Position numbers and translations under genes: made by a program. Source: Aureliella helgolandensis (GTDB lineage Bacteria; Planctomycetota; Planctomycetia; Pirellulales; Pirellulaceae). Taken from it: a DNA stretch of 64,000 nucleotides. Shown piece after piece: positions 43,719 to 55,500 of this stretch. The stretch covers positions 1,550,001 through 1,614,000 of the forward strand of contig NZ_CP036298.1 in the NCBI RefSeq assembly GCF_007752135.1, written 5' to 3'. The notes under the pieces were generated by a model, which was given only the letters and a program-made list of their open reading frames with translations, did no database searches and was not told the origin of the DNA. Each line of letters begins with the position of its first letter. The first letter of the stretch is position 1.

Positions 43719-44909
43719 ATGAAGAGTCGAATGACTAGCCAGAGTCGACGTTCACTCGGTTTTACCTTGGTGGAGCTGCTCATCGTGATGGGGATCATGG
43801 TGATCTTAGCGGCCGTAACGCTTCCATCCTTGAAGAGTCTGCTATCGGGGCAAAAGGTTTCAGAAGCGGCGCGGATTGTCAGCACCTATGCCGAGAATTG
43901 CAAGGCGCGGGCGGTTACGACGGGACGCCCGGTGTCGCTCATTCTAGAGCGCGCTAGCTACTCAGCCGACGGCGGCTTGGGATCTACCAATATGTGCCTC
44001 CGCCTTTCGATGGGCGATGTGTTTCCAGCGTACCAAGGAGATTATGCGAGTGCCTCGGGGTGGCTGAGCGATCCCGATGGTGATGGCGTTCTGGACGCGT
44101 TGGACATTCCCATTGCGGAGGCGGCAACTCTGGCTGAGGTGACTGGCTTTGTGGAGGCGCAGGATTTAATTGAAATCGGTGTGTCGCGGCAGCGTTATTT
44201 GATTCGCGAAGCACCAACGACTTGGACGGTCACTGATCCCGTGTCGGGGACATCCATCCCTGTAGTTCGCGTGAAATTCATGCTCGAATTACCGCGTGAC
44301 GAGGGAGGTTTGCCGACAGCTAGGGGCGCTAACAATGCTCTCTCCCAGCAGAGATTCCCGTTTCGCATTTATCGCAAGCCGAGCAAGTCGATGGCGGGCA
44401 GCGTTCGGCTCCCACGCGGGACTTGTATTGATTTGCATATGTCGGGCTTGGGGCCAGCTGGGCGGCAGTTTAGTTCGGATATGATTTCGCTTTCAAGTGA
44501 TACCTATCCTCCGGATGTAAGCACTGGTAATTGGGATTACGGACCGATCTACATTATTTTTGGCCCGACGGGGCAGGCGGAGACATGGTATCGCCAACAG
44601 CGTTTCAGCGACGGTTCAACCACTTTCGCGCGAGGTCGGCCTGGTGGGTTGATTCATTTGTTGATTGGGCGGACTGAACAAGTCGCTTCTCCGCGATTCG
44701 ACAGTGTGGCTGCGATGTCTGCCGCAGAGGGGAGTCTGAGCAACATCATGGATGCGGAGAACTCGTGGGTCACGATCAATCCGTATACGGGGGGAATCTC
44801 GAGCAGTTCGATGCCAGCTCCCTCCGCTGCCACGATGTCGAGTATCGATGCCCGCGTGATCGAGGCTCGTACGTTGGCCACCAATGCTCTCTCTGAGCCG
44901 ACACTCTAG
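43719..44909 (+). CDS. GspH-like pseudopilin
   Basis: ATG 43719 lies eight bases after AGGAG. The leader MKSRMTSQSRRSLG precedes F-TLVELLIVMGIMVILAAVT, a standard prepilin N-terminus with Gly before the cleavage point and Glu5. The 396-residue product is much longer than canonical GspH (about 170). The early SLKSLLSGQKVSEAARIVST and AENCKARAVTTGRPVSLILE segments resemble the GspH/FimT type. Inferred role: minor pseudopilin at the tip or base of the pseudopilus. It is followed 110 bp later by another pilin-like gene. Confidence 0.82.
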   Translation: MKSRMTSQSRRSLGFTLVELLIVMGIMVILAAVTLPSLKSLLSGQKVSEAARIVSTYAENCKARAVTTGRPVSLILERASYSADGGLGSTNMCLRLSMGDVFPAYQGDYASASGWLSDPDGDGVLDALDIPIAEAATLAEVTGFVEAQDLIEIGVSRQRYLIREAPTTWTVTDPVSGTSIPVVRVKFMLELPRDEGGLPTARGANNALSQQRFPFRIYRKPSKSMAGSVRLPRGTCIDLHMSGLGPAGRQFSSDMISLSSDTYPPDVSTGNWDYGPIYIIFGPTGQAETWYRQQRFSDGSTTFARGRPGGLIHLLIGRTEQVASPRFDSVAAMSAAEGSLSNIMDAENSWVTINPYTGGISSSSMPAPSAATMSSIDARVIEARTLATNALSEPTL

Positions 44910-45019
44910 CCGAAAGCACTGGGATGAAACGATTTACCAATCCACCGATGATGCGACGGCTAGCCTGTTGTCAAACTACATGCGCTCACAGGGGCGCCGC
45001 GCAAGAAAAGGGCGGTTCG

Positions 45020-46285
45020 ATGCTTACAACCCTTCGGGGAACCGACGAATACTCCCGCCGGTTGGGAGAGCCCTCGCAAGCTGGGCGGCAGGGGACCACG
45101 ATTCTGGAAGTCCTATTTGCGACCGTGATTGCCGTCGGCGGGTTATTGGGAGTTGCATCGTTGCTGTTGATGGGCGGACGGTATGCTTCCCAGGCGAATG
45201 AATCGACCGAGGCCCAAGGCTTTTCGCACCAGTGGTACAACGTCTTCCAGGCACGCGAGTTCAATAACCCATCGCGGTGGTCTTGGTTCAACGATCAAAC
45301 CAAGACGTTTGGTCCCTACAATGCATCCGCAATGGTGTCCCCTGCCGGCAGCACGACGACGGCGACCAGCTCCGCCTTTCGGCATGCGATCTGCATCGAT
45401 CCGAGTTTTTATTCCGATCCGTTGACCTTGGGTGAATTCACTACGAGCACGTTCGACAGTTCGCAAGCCTACCGCCCAGGTCTGTTTCCGTATTATCACG
45501 ACAACTACAACCCACTGTCGAATCCTTATTCGCCAGCGACCCTGCCGGCGCCCACATCGCCAGGCATCGTCAATCAGCCGCGAATGCTGCGGATGCATTT
45601 AGCCGATCCTACGACCGGTTCGGTGCTTCCCCGTAGTTTGGTTGAGCAGATCTTCATGTCGGTGGATGATGTGGCGACGATGTTGCCCGAGGATATGACA
45701 CCGCCTCAAGATAAAGCGCTTCCTGCCCAGCGGTTGTTCGAAGCGAGCGGGGCGCGACGCACCTCCAGCGGCGAGTACTCCTGGTTGGCGACCCTTTGTC
45801 CCCGTGAAAACAACACCCTCGGTCCGCTAACTGCGTCGGAAAGGTTCTATACGCTGTCGATAGTGGTCATGCATCGTCGCGAGCGTGGATGGTTTGCGGC
45901 GACCGATTCGGAGCCTGATTCCATGCCCCAGGGAGAGCGGTTGTTGGCGGTGACGCCACAGTCCGGGAATTTCTCAGGTGGATTTGCGGGGCGTGTTGCG
46001 GTTTCCTCCAGCACTGGAGTTGACTCGACCATTCGCAGTGGTGACTGGATGATGTTCGCTCGCACCTTAGCGGGGGATGCCGTCAATCATTCCAACGTGT
46101 TTCGTTGGTATCGGGTGGTCGGTGTCGATGCCGATCCCGTGGTCGATGACGTGACCGGGGTTTGGACCCAGAACGTAGTGCTCGAAGGGCCTGATTGGAC
46201 GTTTGCAGGTCCAGCCTACAGCACCCAAGCCACGTTGCTCACCAATGTGGTTTCCGTCTACGAACGCGTCATTAGCGTTCCCTAA
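45020..46285 (+). CDS. PilV/GspI-like minor pseudopilin
   Basis: ATG 45020, preceded by AAAAGGGCGG, is preferred over ATG 44924 because the longer form adds a Cys/Arg-rich stretch unlike a prepilin leader. The 421-residue product has a long leader (about 30 residues) ending in RQG before TTILEVLFATVIAVGGLLGV, a PilV/GspI-type helix with Glu5. The rest is a large, mostly beta domain without recognised motifs. It lies 72 bp before the giant GspK-like gene. Confidence 0.75.
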   Translation: MLTTLRGTDEYSRRLGEPSQAGRQGTTILEVLFATVIAVGGLLGVASLLLMGGRYASQANESTEAQGFSHQWYNVFQAREFNNPSRWSWFNDQTKTFGPYNASAMVSPAGSTTTATSSAFRHAICIDPSFYSDPLTLGEFTTSTFDSSQAYRPGLFPYYHDNYNPLSNPYSPATLPAPTSPGIVNQPRMLRMHLADPTTGSVLPRSLVEQIFMSVDDVATMLPEDMTPPQDKALPAQRLFEASGARRTSSGEYSWLATLCPRENNTLGPLTASERFYTLSIVVMHRRERGWFAATDSEPDSMPQGERLLAVTPQSGNFSGGFAGRVAVSSSTGVDSTIRSGDWMMFARTLAGDAVNHSNVFRWYRVVGVDADPVVDDVTGVWTQNVVLEGPDWTFAGPAYSTQATLLTNVVSVYERVISVP

Positions 46286-46357
46286 AAAACAATAAGCCAC
46301 GCCTGGGAAAATGTTTTCCATCGATGCGCGGATTTTGAAGTCGTGGAGTGTGAAACG

Positions 46358-49300
46358 ATGAATAATAAACGAAACCAAACTCGCGGGCTGATCCTGTTGG
46401 TCGTCCTTGGCATGTTGGCGCTTTTTAGCCTGCTAGCCGTTTCGTATGTATTGGTTTCCAGTCAGTCGCGTTCCGCCAATTTGGGGCTGGCGCGTAGCGA
46501 TTTTCGTGGTACTCCGTCCGCCAAATTGTTGGATGTGGCATTGCGCGAAGTCTTGCGTGGAACGACCGATCGCGAATCGGCATTGTGGCATCATGATCTC
46601 CTGTCGGACCTGTATGGGAATGCCGAAGCACCGCTGCGAGTTCGCGTGCGGCGTTTCGAATTCGGAGTTCCCAGCGCTTCCTATCCTCCGTCCGGTAATT
46701 ATCCTCCGTTGTCGCACGGGGATAGCGAGCGTCCGCTGTTGCTGGCGGGGCGATTCCTGCGGATTCCCATCGTATTGAATAGTTGGCTGGCGACGAACGA
46801 GCGCCCAATGCTTGATTCAGTGCTTACGCAGCCAGCGTTATTCAACCCCTCACGAGATCTACCTCGAGAGAATGATGCGCTGACCGGTCGGGTTGCGACG
46901 TTCCTGGAGGGGCCGCTGCGTGGACAGTCGTTCCGCATCGTTAGGTACATGGGCGATCCCCATTTGACCGGCACCAGTTCGACCACTGCGCTTCCGCAGG
47001 CTTTTTCGATTCTAATCGATCTGCAAGAGGCGGAGGGACGCTTGGTAACGGTGGGATCCACGACGGCCACGATCCAGGAGTGGATCAATCAGATGCCAAC
47101 TGGCGGTAGCGACACCAGCAAGCGGGCGCTTTCACTTTGCTACGCCGGTGTGCCTGCCAATGGCAGTCCCAATGTTCAATTTCCGGTGACTGCTTATTCC
47201 TTACTGATCAATGCAGCGCCGTACAATTCGCACGGAGTGGGGATGACCGGGAATATTGCTATGCCCACGCAATTGCACAACCTTCCCGTTTCAGTAGATC
47301 CCCAAATTGGCGAGATGCCGGTTGCACTGCAGCCACGTTACGGAATGCTGCGTGATGGGGGCACTTTTTCTCCAGGACCGGCGATGATGGGGGACTCAGA
47401 CGAGTCGTACGATGCGGCCGATTTTCAAAACATGTGGTTATCGCATCGCCAGGCCGATGCGACGTCGAGCGAACAGATCATTCCCAGCTTTCACCGGGCT
47501 GCACTGATCAACTACATCGTCAATTGGAAGGATCCCAGCACCTACACCGCTGCGGAGGCATTAGCCACCATTGGCCGCATCGAGCAGGCCACCGGCCGTC
47601 CACTATCCATCAAATTTCTGGCTTCCGGGATGCCGCCCTATTTAAAAAACCCAAATTTCAGCGGCTCCAACCGAGGCGATTATGCGGCGGCGATCGCTCC
47701 ACAATTGGATGCGGAATGGACCGGCCAGTCGCAATGGGCCGATACCTCCAATCCTAAGGGTGTGACCGCCTTTCTGAATTGGGTGCGCTGGTTGACGCGC
47801 GGGCCGTGGGATGTCGATACGGATGCCGACGGCGTTTACGATGCGGTTTGGACCGATCCCAACCTACCGTTGATTACGTCGCGAGAAGGCAAGTTGCTGA
47901 AAACCTTGGTGGCCTACAGTATTGAGAGTTTCGATTCGAGGCTTGATTTAAACGCTGCTGGGAATCAAACGCAATCTCCGACGCTCGCTCCGCCGGCAGC
48001 GGCTGACGCCTGGCATGCAACCGGTGCGGGCACTTTCTGGCCGCAGGGGTTGGGATTCGGACCTGCCGACATCTCTCTCAATCACTTGTCACCTAGCGGA
48101 CCGACCACGGTGTCGACGGCCCGCGCTAGCGGAGTGTATTTCGATGCTGTTGCTGGGATGATGCGCAGCGAATCGGTACCTGGTACGTTCGGGGACGACG
48201 TTCGCAGTCAGCTTAATGCGCGAGAACGTGTCTATGTACCGATGCATGGCGTTCTGCCTGCGCTGCCCAACGCCATTCACGGTCGAGTGGCCCTCGGACT
48301 TGATCGCATGGGGAACCCGCTACTATTGAACAACAATCCCTTGACCATCGGCTCTGCAATTTTCAATCAAGGTACGGAAGAGGCCTACGAATCGCGGTTG
48401 ATGTCAGGGCCCTACCGCGATCAATTGGTGACGGTTGCCGAGTGGGAACGTGTCATGCGTGGCGGTGATTGGGATCGCTCTAGTCTGCCACGCCGGCTTA
48501 ACGGAGTGGTTGCGAATCCGTTGGCGGTCAGCCCACGAGCCCGTCACCTGCGGCATCAGCCGCTGACGGTCAGCCGATCCACGGGGCTCCAAAGCCATTC
48601 GATGTACGAACTAGTTCGCGATATGTATGCCTTTGACACTCCTTTGAACGCGGATACCGAGCTGTCGTTTTCCGCCTTCCAAGAGCTCTTTCCCCTCGAA
48701 TTTGCGCGGGCGCAGGGTTTTGATATCAATCGCGCCTTGGGCAATGGCGTCGACGATGACGGTGACGGCAACATCGACGAAATCGAAGAGATGCTTAAGA
48801 ACGGCGTGGATGACGACGGGGATGGCGCGATCGATGAATTCGATGAGCGGCTGGTGGATTCCTTCAAGCAGCAAACGGTCTCCGTTGTCAACGGAAATGT
48901 CCAGAAAATTAGTCTGCTTGAAGACTACCTGAGCGGTAAAGGGATCACCGATGGAAATCTGGATCCTGACTATGAGGCTCTGACTTTCTCGGGGGCCCAG
49001 CTTCAGCGACGTCGCTACCAGTTTGGGCAGCAAACACGTCAACTCATGGCCCGAAATCTCTATTGCTTGGCCATGCTCGTGTTACCCGACAGCTTGACTG
49101 TATCGAATCGTGGTGCACCAATTTCGAACGAGCAGCGTGCCCGAATGCTGGCCCAATGGGCCGTCAATATGGTCGATTTTCGAGATGCGGATTCTGCTAT
49201 GACGCGTTTTCCGTACGACCCAGAGCCATTCAGTCGCCAGGGGGGAGAGACGCTCTACTGGCATCCAGAGACCGCCAAGGGAGAGGTGGTGTGGGGTATG

Positions 49301-52147
49301 GAGCAACAGGATGTGGTCCTGACCGAATCCCTGTTTACACACGACTTGCGAGTCAAAGATACCGACAACGATCCCTCGGCTAAGCTGACGACGGCCACCA
49401 ACGACCCGGATCCTACCTTAGACCAATATCGTTTGCCCGAAGCCTCTGGGTTCTTCGAATTGCTTTGCTTGCGAACGACCGGTGCGACAAGCAACACAGC
49501 CATCCCCGGAGTCTCCAGCAGCTTGTATGGGCTTTCTGGCACCGACCGCGTATTAAATATGAGTGCTGTTTCGCCCGCGGACGCCGCTGGAGTTCTGTAT
49601 CCAGTTCACCGCATTGCCATTTCCACACCGCATCCGGCCCCAGTGGGGACGCCAGACCCCACTTCGCCACTTGGTCTTCAGACTGTGGGGGCTGGTGCAA
49701 CTCGCGAGAATGTGACCTATCAGCTGCCAGGGGCTCCCGCCAATAGTGGGCTGGCATGGGATCAATCGCAACCAACGCTGCCTGCTCCGTTCGAAATTGA
49801 TCGAGTCGTATTGTTCACTGATCTTTCAACTCTGAACGTGACTGCTGCATCCATCCCTGGCTTACCTGCAGGTCTGACCGATGTGCAGGTACAAGGACGC
49901 GTATTTAACAACCGGACCGGCGGTGATGTGCTGCTGCAGGGTGGCCAGTATCTGGTAGTGGGGCCGCGGGAAATTACCTACTTCGGTTCTCGCACGAATA
50001 CCGGTTCGCCTCCAACGAACATGCCTAGCAACCACCGCATTGTTTTGGAGAGCGCTTGGGGAGGACCCAGTGGTTCCGTTCCGGCTCCCTATAACAATTG
50101 GGCAACGATTTATGCACACGACAATTCTCTGGTGCCGAACTTTAGGGCTTCGATGCGCAGTGCGGTCACGATGATTGCAGCGACGGATGTTCCTTGGGAT
50201 CCGAGCCCAGGAGGCGCTGGAGGAGGTGCAGATGAGTTGGTGGATTTAGTGGGACTGAACGTCTCGGCTCCTTTCGCGAACGCTGGCCAGTATTACACAG
50301 CTCCGACCGAATGGTTGAATCGCGATGACACCACGGGCGATCCGGCCATGGGGGCGGAAGGGTTTGGCGACTTGCCGGGGGATGCCTATTACGATTTCTC
50401 GGGTAATGGAGCATCCGTAGCGTTACCGGACGATCCGTTTGACGGCGGAGATCCAGCTCGTTTTCCGTTGGGAGAGAGCATGGGCGGAGCCACGGCGACC
50501 AAGTGGTCGCTGGGGCATACGCAGGGCGTGCCCACGCCGGGAACCCAAGATAACTGGTGCACTGCATTCGTGCAGCGTTTGGCGGATCCCGAGCGACCCT
50601 GGGATGAAATTTTCAATCCCTACATTACCGTCGATTGGCTTCCTATTGACCTAACCGTTTTTTCGGGAGAGGAAACCATTTCGCCAGCCGGTGGTGGACC
50701 ACTTCCACCGGTGCAGTTTGCTTCGCGTCAGAAGACCGGTGCGATGGTGGACGTGGATGGCGGTGGCTTTGCAAACTTGTCGGCCAGCCCGGTACGCAGC
50801 TTTCTGTCTTACGACACGACGGAGTTGCAAGATTCGGTTGAGGATACGGCTTCAACAGCCTATTTCAAATATGGGTTGGAATTGGATATCGATTCAACCA
50901 TCAATGTTCGTCCGACCACCACTGCCTCACATTTCTCCACTCTTGGATATTTGAATTCCACTTTTGATTTGATGGGGGAAAGCGGTGGAACCACTGTCGT
51001 AGCTGGCATGCAGGGGGCGCCCGCTTCCATGCCTGCGGCCTTGTATTGGGCCGACCGTCCGTTCACCAACCCGCAAGAATTGCTGGCAGTCCCACTCTCG
51101 GGACCTGGGCAGTTGATGCAGGAGTTCACAGCACCGGCGACGACAGCAGCCTCCACGAGTCTGTACGATGCCAATGCGGCGAGCCCATACCGGCATTTGC
51201 CCAACTTCTTCCAAGCCTCGGCGAGCAGTACCGTGCTACATCCGGTGGCAATGTTTGAATTGATGGAGACACCTTCTCCCTGGTCCGATGCGCAAGACTT
51301 TGTGATGCCTGGGGATGTCCAGTACAACGCTTCAGCGTCGACGCCTCAACAAATCGCGATCAATGAGATCCTGCGTCCCCTGAATGCACCTTACAATCGC
51401 ATTTCACGATTCACCGAACCTGGTCGAGTCAATGTGAACGATGTCTCCGAGCCCAATGTGTGGCAGGGGTTGATGTGGGGGATTATGAATTCCAGCTCGC
51501 GCAACACCTTGGTTGGTAATTCCGATACCGCCCTTCCCTTCTGGTCGGTATTTAAGAGCAGCCGAACTGGTTACGATCTCCCCGTTCCCGTAGCCCAGCA
51601 GGGCTTTGTGTCGGCTCCCAATCCGTACCTGCATCCCGAAGTGCCCACGCAGTTTGCCCGGGTATTTAAATCTTCGTTCGAAGCGGGCATGGTGCCTCAG
51701 TTGAGAACGCCGGGTGTGCTGGACAGCGCGGCTGTCGCCACCAACAATCCGGCGGAAGTCACGCTGTTGCGGAGCGTTGGGGCCACTGCGAATGCGAGTG
51801 GCAATAGGCCGCTCTTTTCGACCGACACGATTAATAACGCCACGCCTGGAACCACCACTTTTCCAACCACTCTGCCAGTAGGGCACCCGTTCCTCGACAA
51901 TTTGCCTATGTCACGACTTCAGAATTTGACCACGACCCGGTCGAATGTGTTCTCGGTACGCGTAACGATTGCGTTCTTCGAATACGATTCGTCGACTGGG
52001 CTGGGACGTGAGTATGGTGAGGACGATGGAACCACGATGCGACATCGCGGCTTCTATGTCATTGATCGCTCCATTCCCGTCGCCTTCCAAGAAGGGCAGG
52101 ATTTCAACACCGATAAGTGCATCTTGGTACGACGCGTGCTCGAATAG
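46358..52147 (+). CDS. Giant GspK/PilX-like pseudopilin with EF-hand-like loops
   Basis: The start is ATG 46358 with GGAG nine bases upstream. The N-terminus (MNNKRNQTRGLILLVVLGML, then ALFSLLAVSYVLVSSQSR) is a GspK/PilX-type class III leader and helix without the usual Glu5. At 1,929 residues it is about six times the length of GspK. Most of the protein is a large extracytoplasmic region. Around residues 795-835 two near-identical acidic loops (NGVDDDGDGNIDEIEEM and NGVDDDGDGAIDEFDE) form paired calcium-binding sites, and another (VDTDADGVYDAVW) occurs near 490. No enzyme domain is recognised. It closes the pilin run, as gspK does in type II secretion operons, and may be a large surface tip or adhesin. 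Confidence 0.75.
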   Translation: MNNKRNQTRGLILLVVLGMLALFSLLAVSYVLVSSQSRSANLGLARSDFRGTPSAKLLDVALREVLRGTTDRESALWHHDLLSDLYGNAEAPLRVRVRRFEFGVPSASYPPSGNYPPLSHGDSERPLLLAGRFLRIPIVLNSWLATNERPMLDSVLTQPALFNPSRDLPRENDALTGRVATFLEGPLRGQSFRIVRYMGDPHLTGTSSTTALPQAFSILIDLQEAEGRLVTVGSTTATIQEWINQMPTGGSDTSKRALSLCYAGVPANGSPNVQFPVTAYSLLINAAPYNSHGVGMTGNIAMPTQLHNLPVSVDPQIGEMPVALQPRYGMLRDGGTFSPGPAMMGDSDESYDAADFQNMWLSHRQADATSSEQIIPSFHRAALINYIVNWKDPSTYTAAEALATIGRIEQATGRPLSIKFLASGMPPYLKNPNFSGSNRGDYAAAIAPQLDAEWTGQSQWADTSNPKGVTAFLNWVRWLTRGPWDVDTDADGVYDAVWTDPNLPLITSREGKLLKTLVAYSIESFDSRLDLNAAGNQTQSPTLAPPAAADAWHATGAGTFWPQGLGFGPADISLNHLSPSGPTTVSTARASGVYFDAVAGMMRSESVPGTFGDDVRSQLNARERVYVPMHGVLPALPNAIHGRVALGLDRMGNPLLLNNNPLTIGSAIFNQGTEEAYESRLMSGPYRDQLVTVAEWERVMRGGDWDRSSLPRRLNGVVANPLAVSPRARHLRHQPLTVSRSTGLQSHSMYELVRDMYAFDTPLNADTELSFSAFQELFPLEFARAQGFDINRALGNGVDDDGDGNIDEIEEMLKNGVDDDGDGAIDEFDERLVDSFKQQTVSVVNGNVQKISLLEDYLSGKGITDGNLDPDYEALTFSGAQLQRRRYQFGQQTRQLMARNLYCLAMLVLPDSLTVSNRGAPISNEQRARMLAQWAVNMVDFRDADSAMTRFPYDPEPFSRQGGETLYWHPETAKGEVVWGMEQQDVVLTESLFTHDLRVKDTDNDPSAKLTTATNDPDPTLDQYRLPEASGFFELLCLRTTGATSNTAIPGVSSSLYGLSGTDRVLNMSAVSPADAAGVLYPVHRIAISTPHPAPVGTPDPTSPLGLQTVGAGATRENVTYQLPGAPANSGLAWDQSQPTLPAPFEIDRVVLFTDLSTLNVTAASIPGLPAGLTDVQVQGRVFNNRTGGDVLLQGGQYLVVGPREITYFGSRTNTGSPPTNMPSNHRIVLESAWGGPSGSVPAPYNNWATIYAHDNSLVPNFRASMRSAVTMIAATDVPWDPSPGGAGGGADELVDLVGLNVSAPFANAGQYYTAPTEWLNRDDTTGDPAMGAEGFGDLPGDAYYDFSGNGASVALPDDPFDGGDPARFPLGESMGGATATKWSLGHTQGVPTPGTQDNWCTAFVQRLADPERPWDEIFNPYITVDWLPIDLTVFSGEETISPAGGGPLPPVQFASRQKTGAMVDVDGGGFANLSASPVRSFLSYDTTELQDSVEDTASTAYFKYGLELDIDSTINVRPTTTASHFSTLGYLNSTFDLMGESGGTTVVAGMQGAPASMPAALYWADRPFTNPQELLAVPLSGPGQLMQEFTAPATTAASTSLYDANAASPYRHLPNFFQASASSTVLHPVAMFELMETPSPWSDAQDFVMPGDVQYNASASTPQQIAINEILRPLNAPYNRISRFTEPGRVNVNDVSEPNVWQGLMWGIMNSSSRNTLVGNSDTALPFWSVFKSSRTGYDLPVPVAQQGFVSAPNPYLHPEVPTQFARVFKSSFEAGMVPQLRTPGVLDSAAVATNNPAEVTLLRSVGATANASGNRPLFSTDTINNATPGTTTFPTTLPVGHPFLDNLPMSRLQNLTTTRSNVFSVRVTIAFFEYDSSTGLGREYGEDDGTTMRHRGFYVIDRSIPVAFQEGQDFNTDKCILVRRVLE

Positions 52148-52528
52148 GCTGGTGCCTCGTCAGGTTCTGGGAAGCCGTCGCTGCTGACTTGCTTTGCAGG
52201 GCGTGGGATTTGACCAAACATCACATCCCTCCAGCACGGCTGGTACTTTGAAGACGAGAGGCCGCGAACCTGCCTGCAAATCTCGCCTGTGCTTATGCTG
52301 TCTGATCTGGTTAACCTCGCTCCAATCATTTCTACTCTCTACTCAATCTCTCTCTACTCAGTGCCCTGGGGCGAGGGGCACATGGGGAGCCAGCTTCGAT
52401 TCGAGGGATCGGTCTGGGAAATCTTGAGCGACCTTCCTGACACGGATGTTCCGCGTTCATCCGCCGCGCCTCGGCAGCATGCAACTGGTGTATGATGGGC
52501 GGTCGTTCGTGTGAATAATGAGGTTCGT
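52148..52528. other. Gap before the ceramidase-dehydrogenase gene
   Basis: No gene is supported in this 381-bp stretch. A pyrimidine-rich track (CT-rich, about 52318-52361) is visible. TATGAT at 52491-52496 is a possible -10 box for the downstream gene, without a convincing -35. Confidence 0.4.
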
Positions 52529-55500
52529 ATGCGGTGGCTTCTCGTGTCTATGATTTCCATTCTCCCCAAATTTTCGCCCATCTGTGGGGCACTGTTCGCT
52601 CTGGTATTCCTGAATTCGGCCTCCGGAGAAACTACGACTTGGAAGGTCGGATTTGCCAAAGTTGATATCACACCGACCGAACCGGTGCCCCTGAGTGGCT
52701 ACGCCTCACGGTCGGTTTCGCATGATGGAGTCGCAGACCCGATCAGCGCGCGTGCTATGTGCCTGTCACCCGCCGACGTGTCACCCGCCGACGCCGTTGA
52801 TGGGCAGCCAGACGGTGCGAGCGGCGACTTGCCCTCTCCCGAAACCTTGGTACTGATTTCGGTGGACGCGATTGGGATCCCTCAAAGCTTGACGGCCGAG
52901 ATAGCGCAGTGGGTTGTTGGCGAATATGGAATTCCCCGCAGCCAGCTCGTCCTGTCGTGCACTCACAGCCATTTTACGCCGCATTTAGAGGGAGGATTGA
53001 CCAACCTTTACCAGGAGCCCCTCACCGAAGAGCAGCTGGCAGCCGTTCATCGGTATACCGAGTCGCTCAAGGCAGCACTTCGCGAAGTTGTGCAGGCCGC
53101 GTTGGACGTCCAAGTTGCGGCGAACCTCGCCATGGGGACATCCACGGCTTCGTTCGCAGCCAACCGACGAGCGCTCAGACGACCACCCACTGAGGCGGGT
53201 GGGCCTCCTGAGAGCGGTCCGGTCGATTCACGGGTGAGAGTCTTGCAAGCCACCACGCCAGCGGGACAACTTTTGGGAGGCGCTTTCCTCTATGCCTGCC
53301 ACTGCACGACCATTGGTGGTGGCTTCAATCAAATCAGTGGTGATTGGGCCGGTCTAGCGGCCAGCCGGCTTGAGCAACTCAACGCCGAGGCGGTCTTCCT
53401 GCCGATTATTGGATGTGGAGCCGATGCGAATCCCAACCCACGCGGAAATTATCAATTCGCCGAACAGTATGCGGCGGAAATGGTGGATAGCGTCAATGGC
53501 GTCCTTCGTGGAAAAGACGTTGTTCCGTTGGTCGATTATCCGATCGCGCAGTTTGGCTATGCAGCGATCGTCCCCGAACAGCCTACCGGCGAGAGGTTGG
53601 ACAAGGCGTTGATGAGTTCCAATCCGAACGAACGCCGTTGGGCTGAACATATGCAGCAAGTGCGTCAGGAGCGTGGCCGTCTGCCGGAATCGTATCCAAT
53701 GCCGATACACACTTGGCAGTTCGGCGAGGCGCTGACCTGGGTGTTTCTTGGGGGCGAAGTCGTCGTTGATTACCAATTCCGGCTGGAAAAGGAAATGCCG
53801 ACGAAGGAGACGTGGGTTGCCTCGTACTCCGATGATGTGTTTGCCTATGTGGCAAGCGAGAGTATGCGCAGCGAGGGTGGGTACGAGGTTGACTCCTCCA
53901 TGATTTACTACTTGCAGCCAGGCCGCTGGGAGAGCGGAACGCAGGACCTCATTCTCCAGCGAGTCTCCGAGATCCGTTCGCAGAGTCAAGCGGACGATCA
54001 AGGGTTGACCGCCGCGGATGCACTCCAGGCGGTGCGCGTTCCGCCGGGTTTCCGAGTGGAGCTTGTCGCCTCAGAGCCGTTGGTGCGTGATCCTATCAAT
54101 CTTGCATTCGGCGGTGATGGGCGAGTGTGGGTGGTGGAAATGTCGGATTATCCCCTGGGGAATGCAACAGGTGGTCGCATCACGTGGTTGTCCGATACCA
54201 ACGGTGACGGGCAACTCGATTCCTCGCAGATCTTCTTGGACGGCCTGTCCTATCCCACCAGTGTCATGCCGTGGCGCGATGGAGTCGTGGTAATTGCCGG
54301 CACGGAAGTCATCTACGCGGAAGATCGGGACGGGGACGGTGTTGCCGACTTTCGCGAAGCGCTAATAACTGGGTTGAATCCAGCCAATCCACAGCATCGT
54401 GCCAGTGGATTTGAAATTGGGCTCGATGGGCGACTGCATTTCGGAGTAGGCAGTGGAAATCGAGAGATCTACAGTGTTCGCAATCAGAAAACCTACCAAG
54501 TGCAGGGCCACGATGTGGCTTGGAATCCCGATACGGGGGAACTGGAGTTGACTGCCGGAAAGACGCAGTTTGTTCGAACGCGAGATGCGTTTGGACGTTG
54601 GTTCGGAAATTCGAACAGTTTACCGATGTTTGAGTATGTGTTGGGCTCTCGCTATGCGCCTGAAGCGGAACGTTACGCCGGGGCGCTTCAGATTCTATTA
54701 ACACCCGCCGTGGCTCCTCCCGTCTACCCACGCAGTCGCACGGTTGGTAGGTTCAACGACCAATTTGCTAGAGATCGATTTACCAGTGCGTGCAGCAGTA
54801 TTGTCGCCCGCGTGCCGGGCGTGCTCAGTCCGGCAGAGCGGGCTAGCGGGGCAAGTATCGGTTTTGTCTGTGAACCGGTCCATAATTTGGTCGCCCGAAT
54901 TCAGATCGAACAGGCTGGCAGCGCCTCGCTGGCCCATCGACATACCGAAGATGTCGAATACGATTTTATGACCTCCACCGACGGTTGGTCGCGACCGGTG
55001 CGCATCATCAATGCGCCAGATGGAACCTTGTGGATCGTGGATATGGTACGGCAGGTTATCGAGCATCCCGAGTGGATTCCCACCGCTTGGCAAGATGGTT
55101 TGGACCTGCGGAATGGCGCCGAAATGGGGCGGATCTATCGAGTCTACCGCGACGATTTTACTCCGACTCCATGGCCGAATCTGCCAACGGTCGATGCCGC
55201 TGACTTCGAGCCGCAATGCCTGCAGTTGCTGAGCAGCGACAACGGGGCACTTCGCGATCTGGGGCTCCAAGCTCTTTTGCAATCGCCGTCCGATTCGATG
55301 CAATCCAACGTTCGGGAACTTGCCCTGAAGCACGCTTCTCCTGCCGTTCGAGCCAGTGCGCTGGGATGTCTGGTAGCCAAAGACTGGCTGCAAACCAGTG
55401 ACATTGCGTTGACTCTGGCCGCGGACAGCCCGGAACTGCTAACACTGGGGTTGATTCTCAGTGAAACGATTCCCTCGCCCGACCAAGCCATGGAGCGGGC

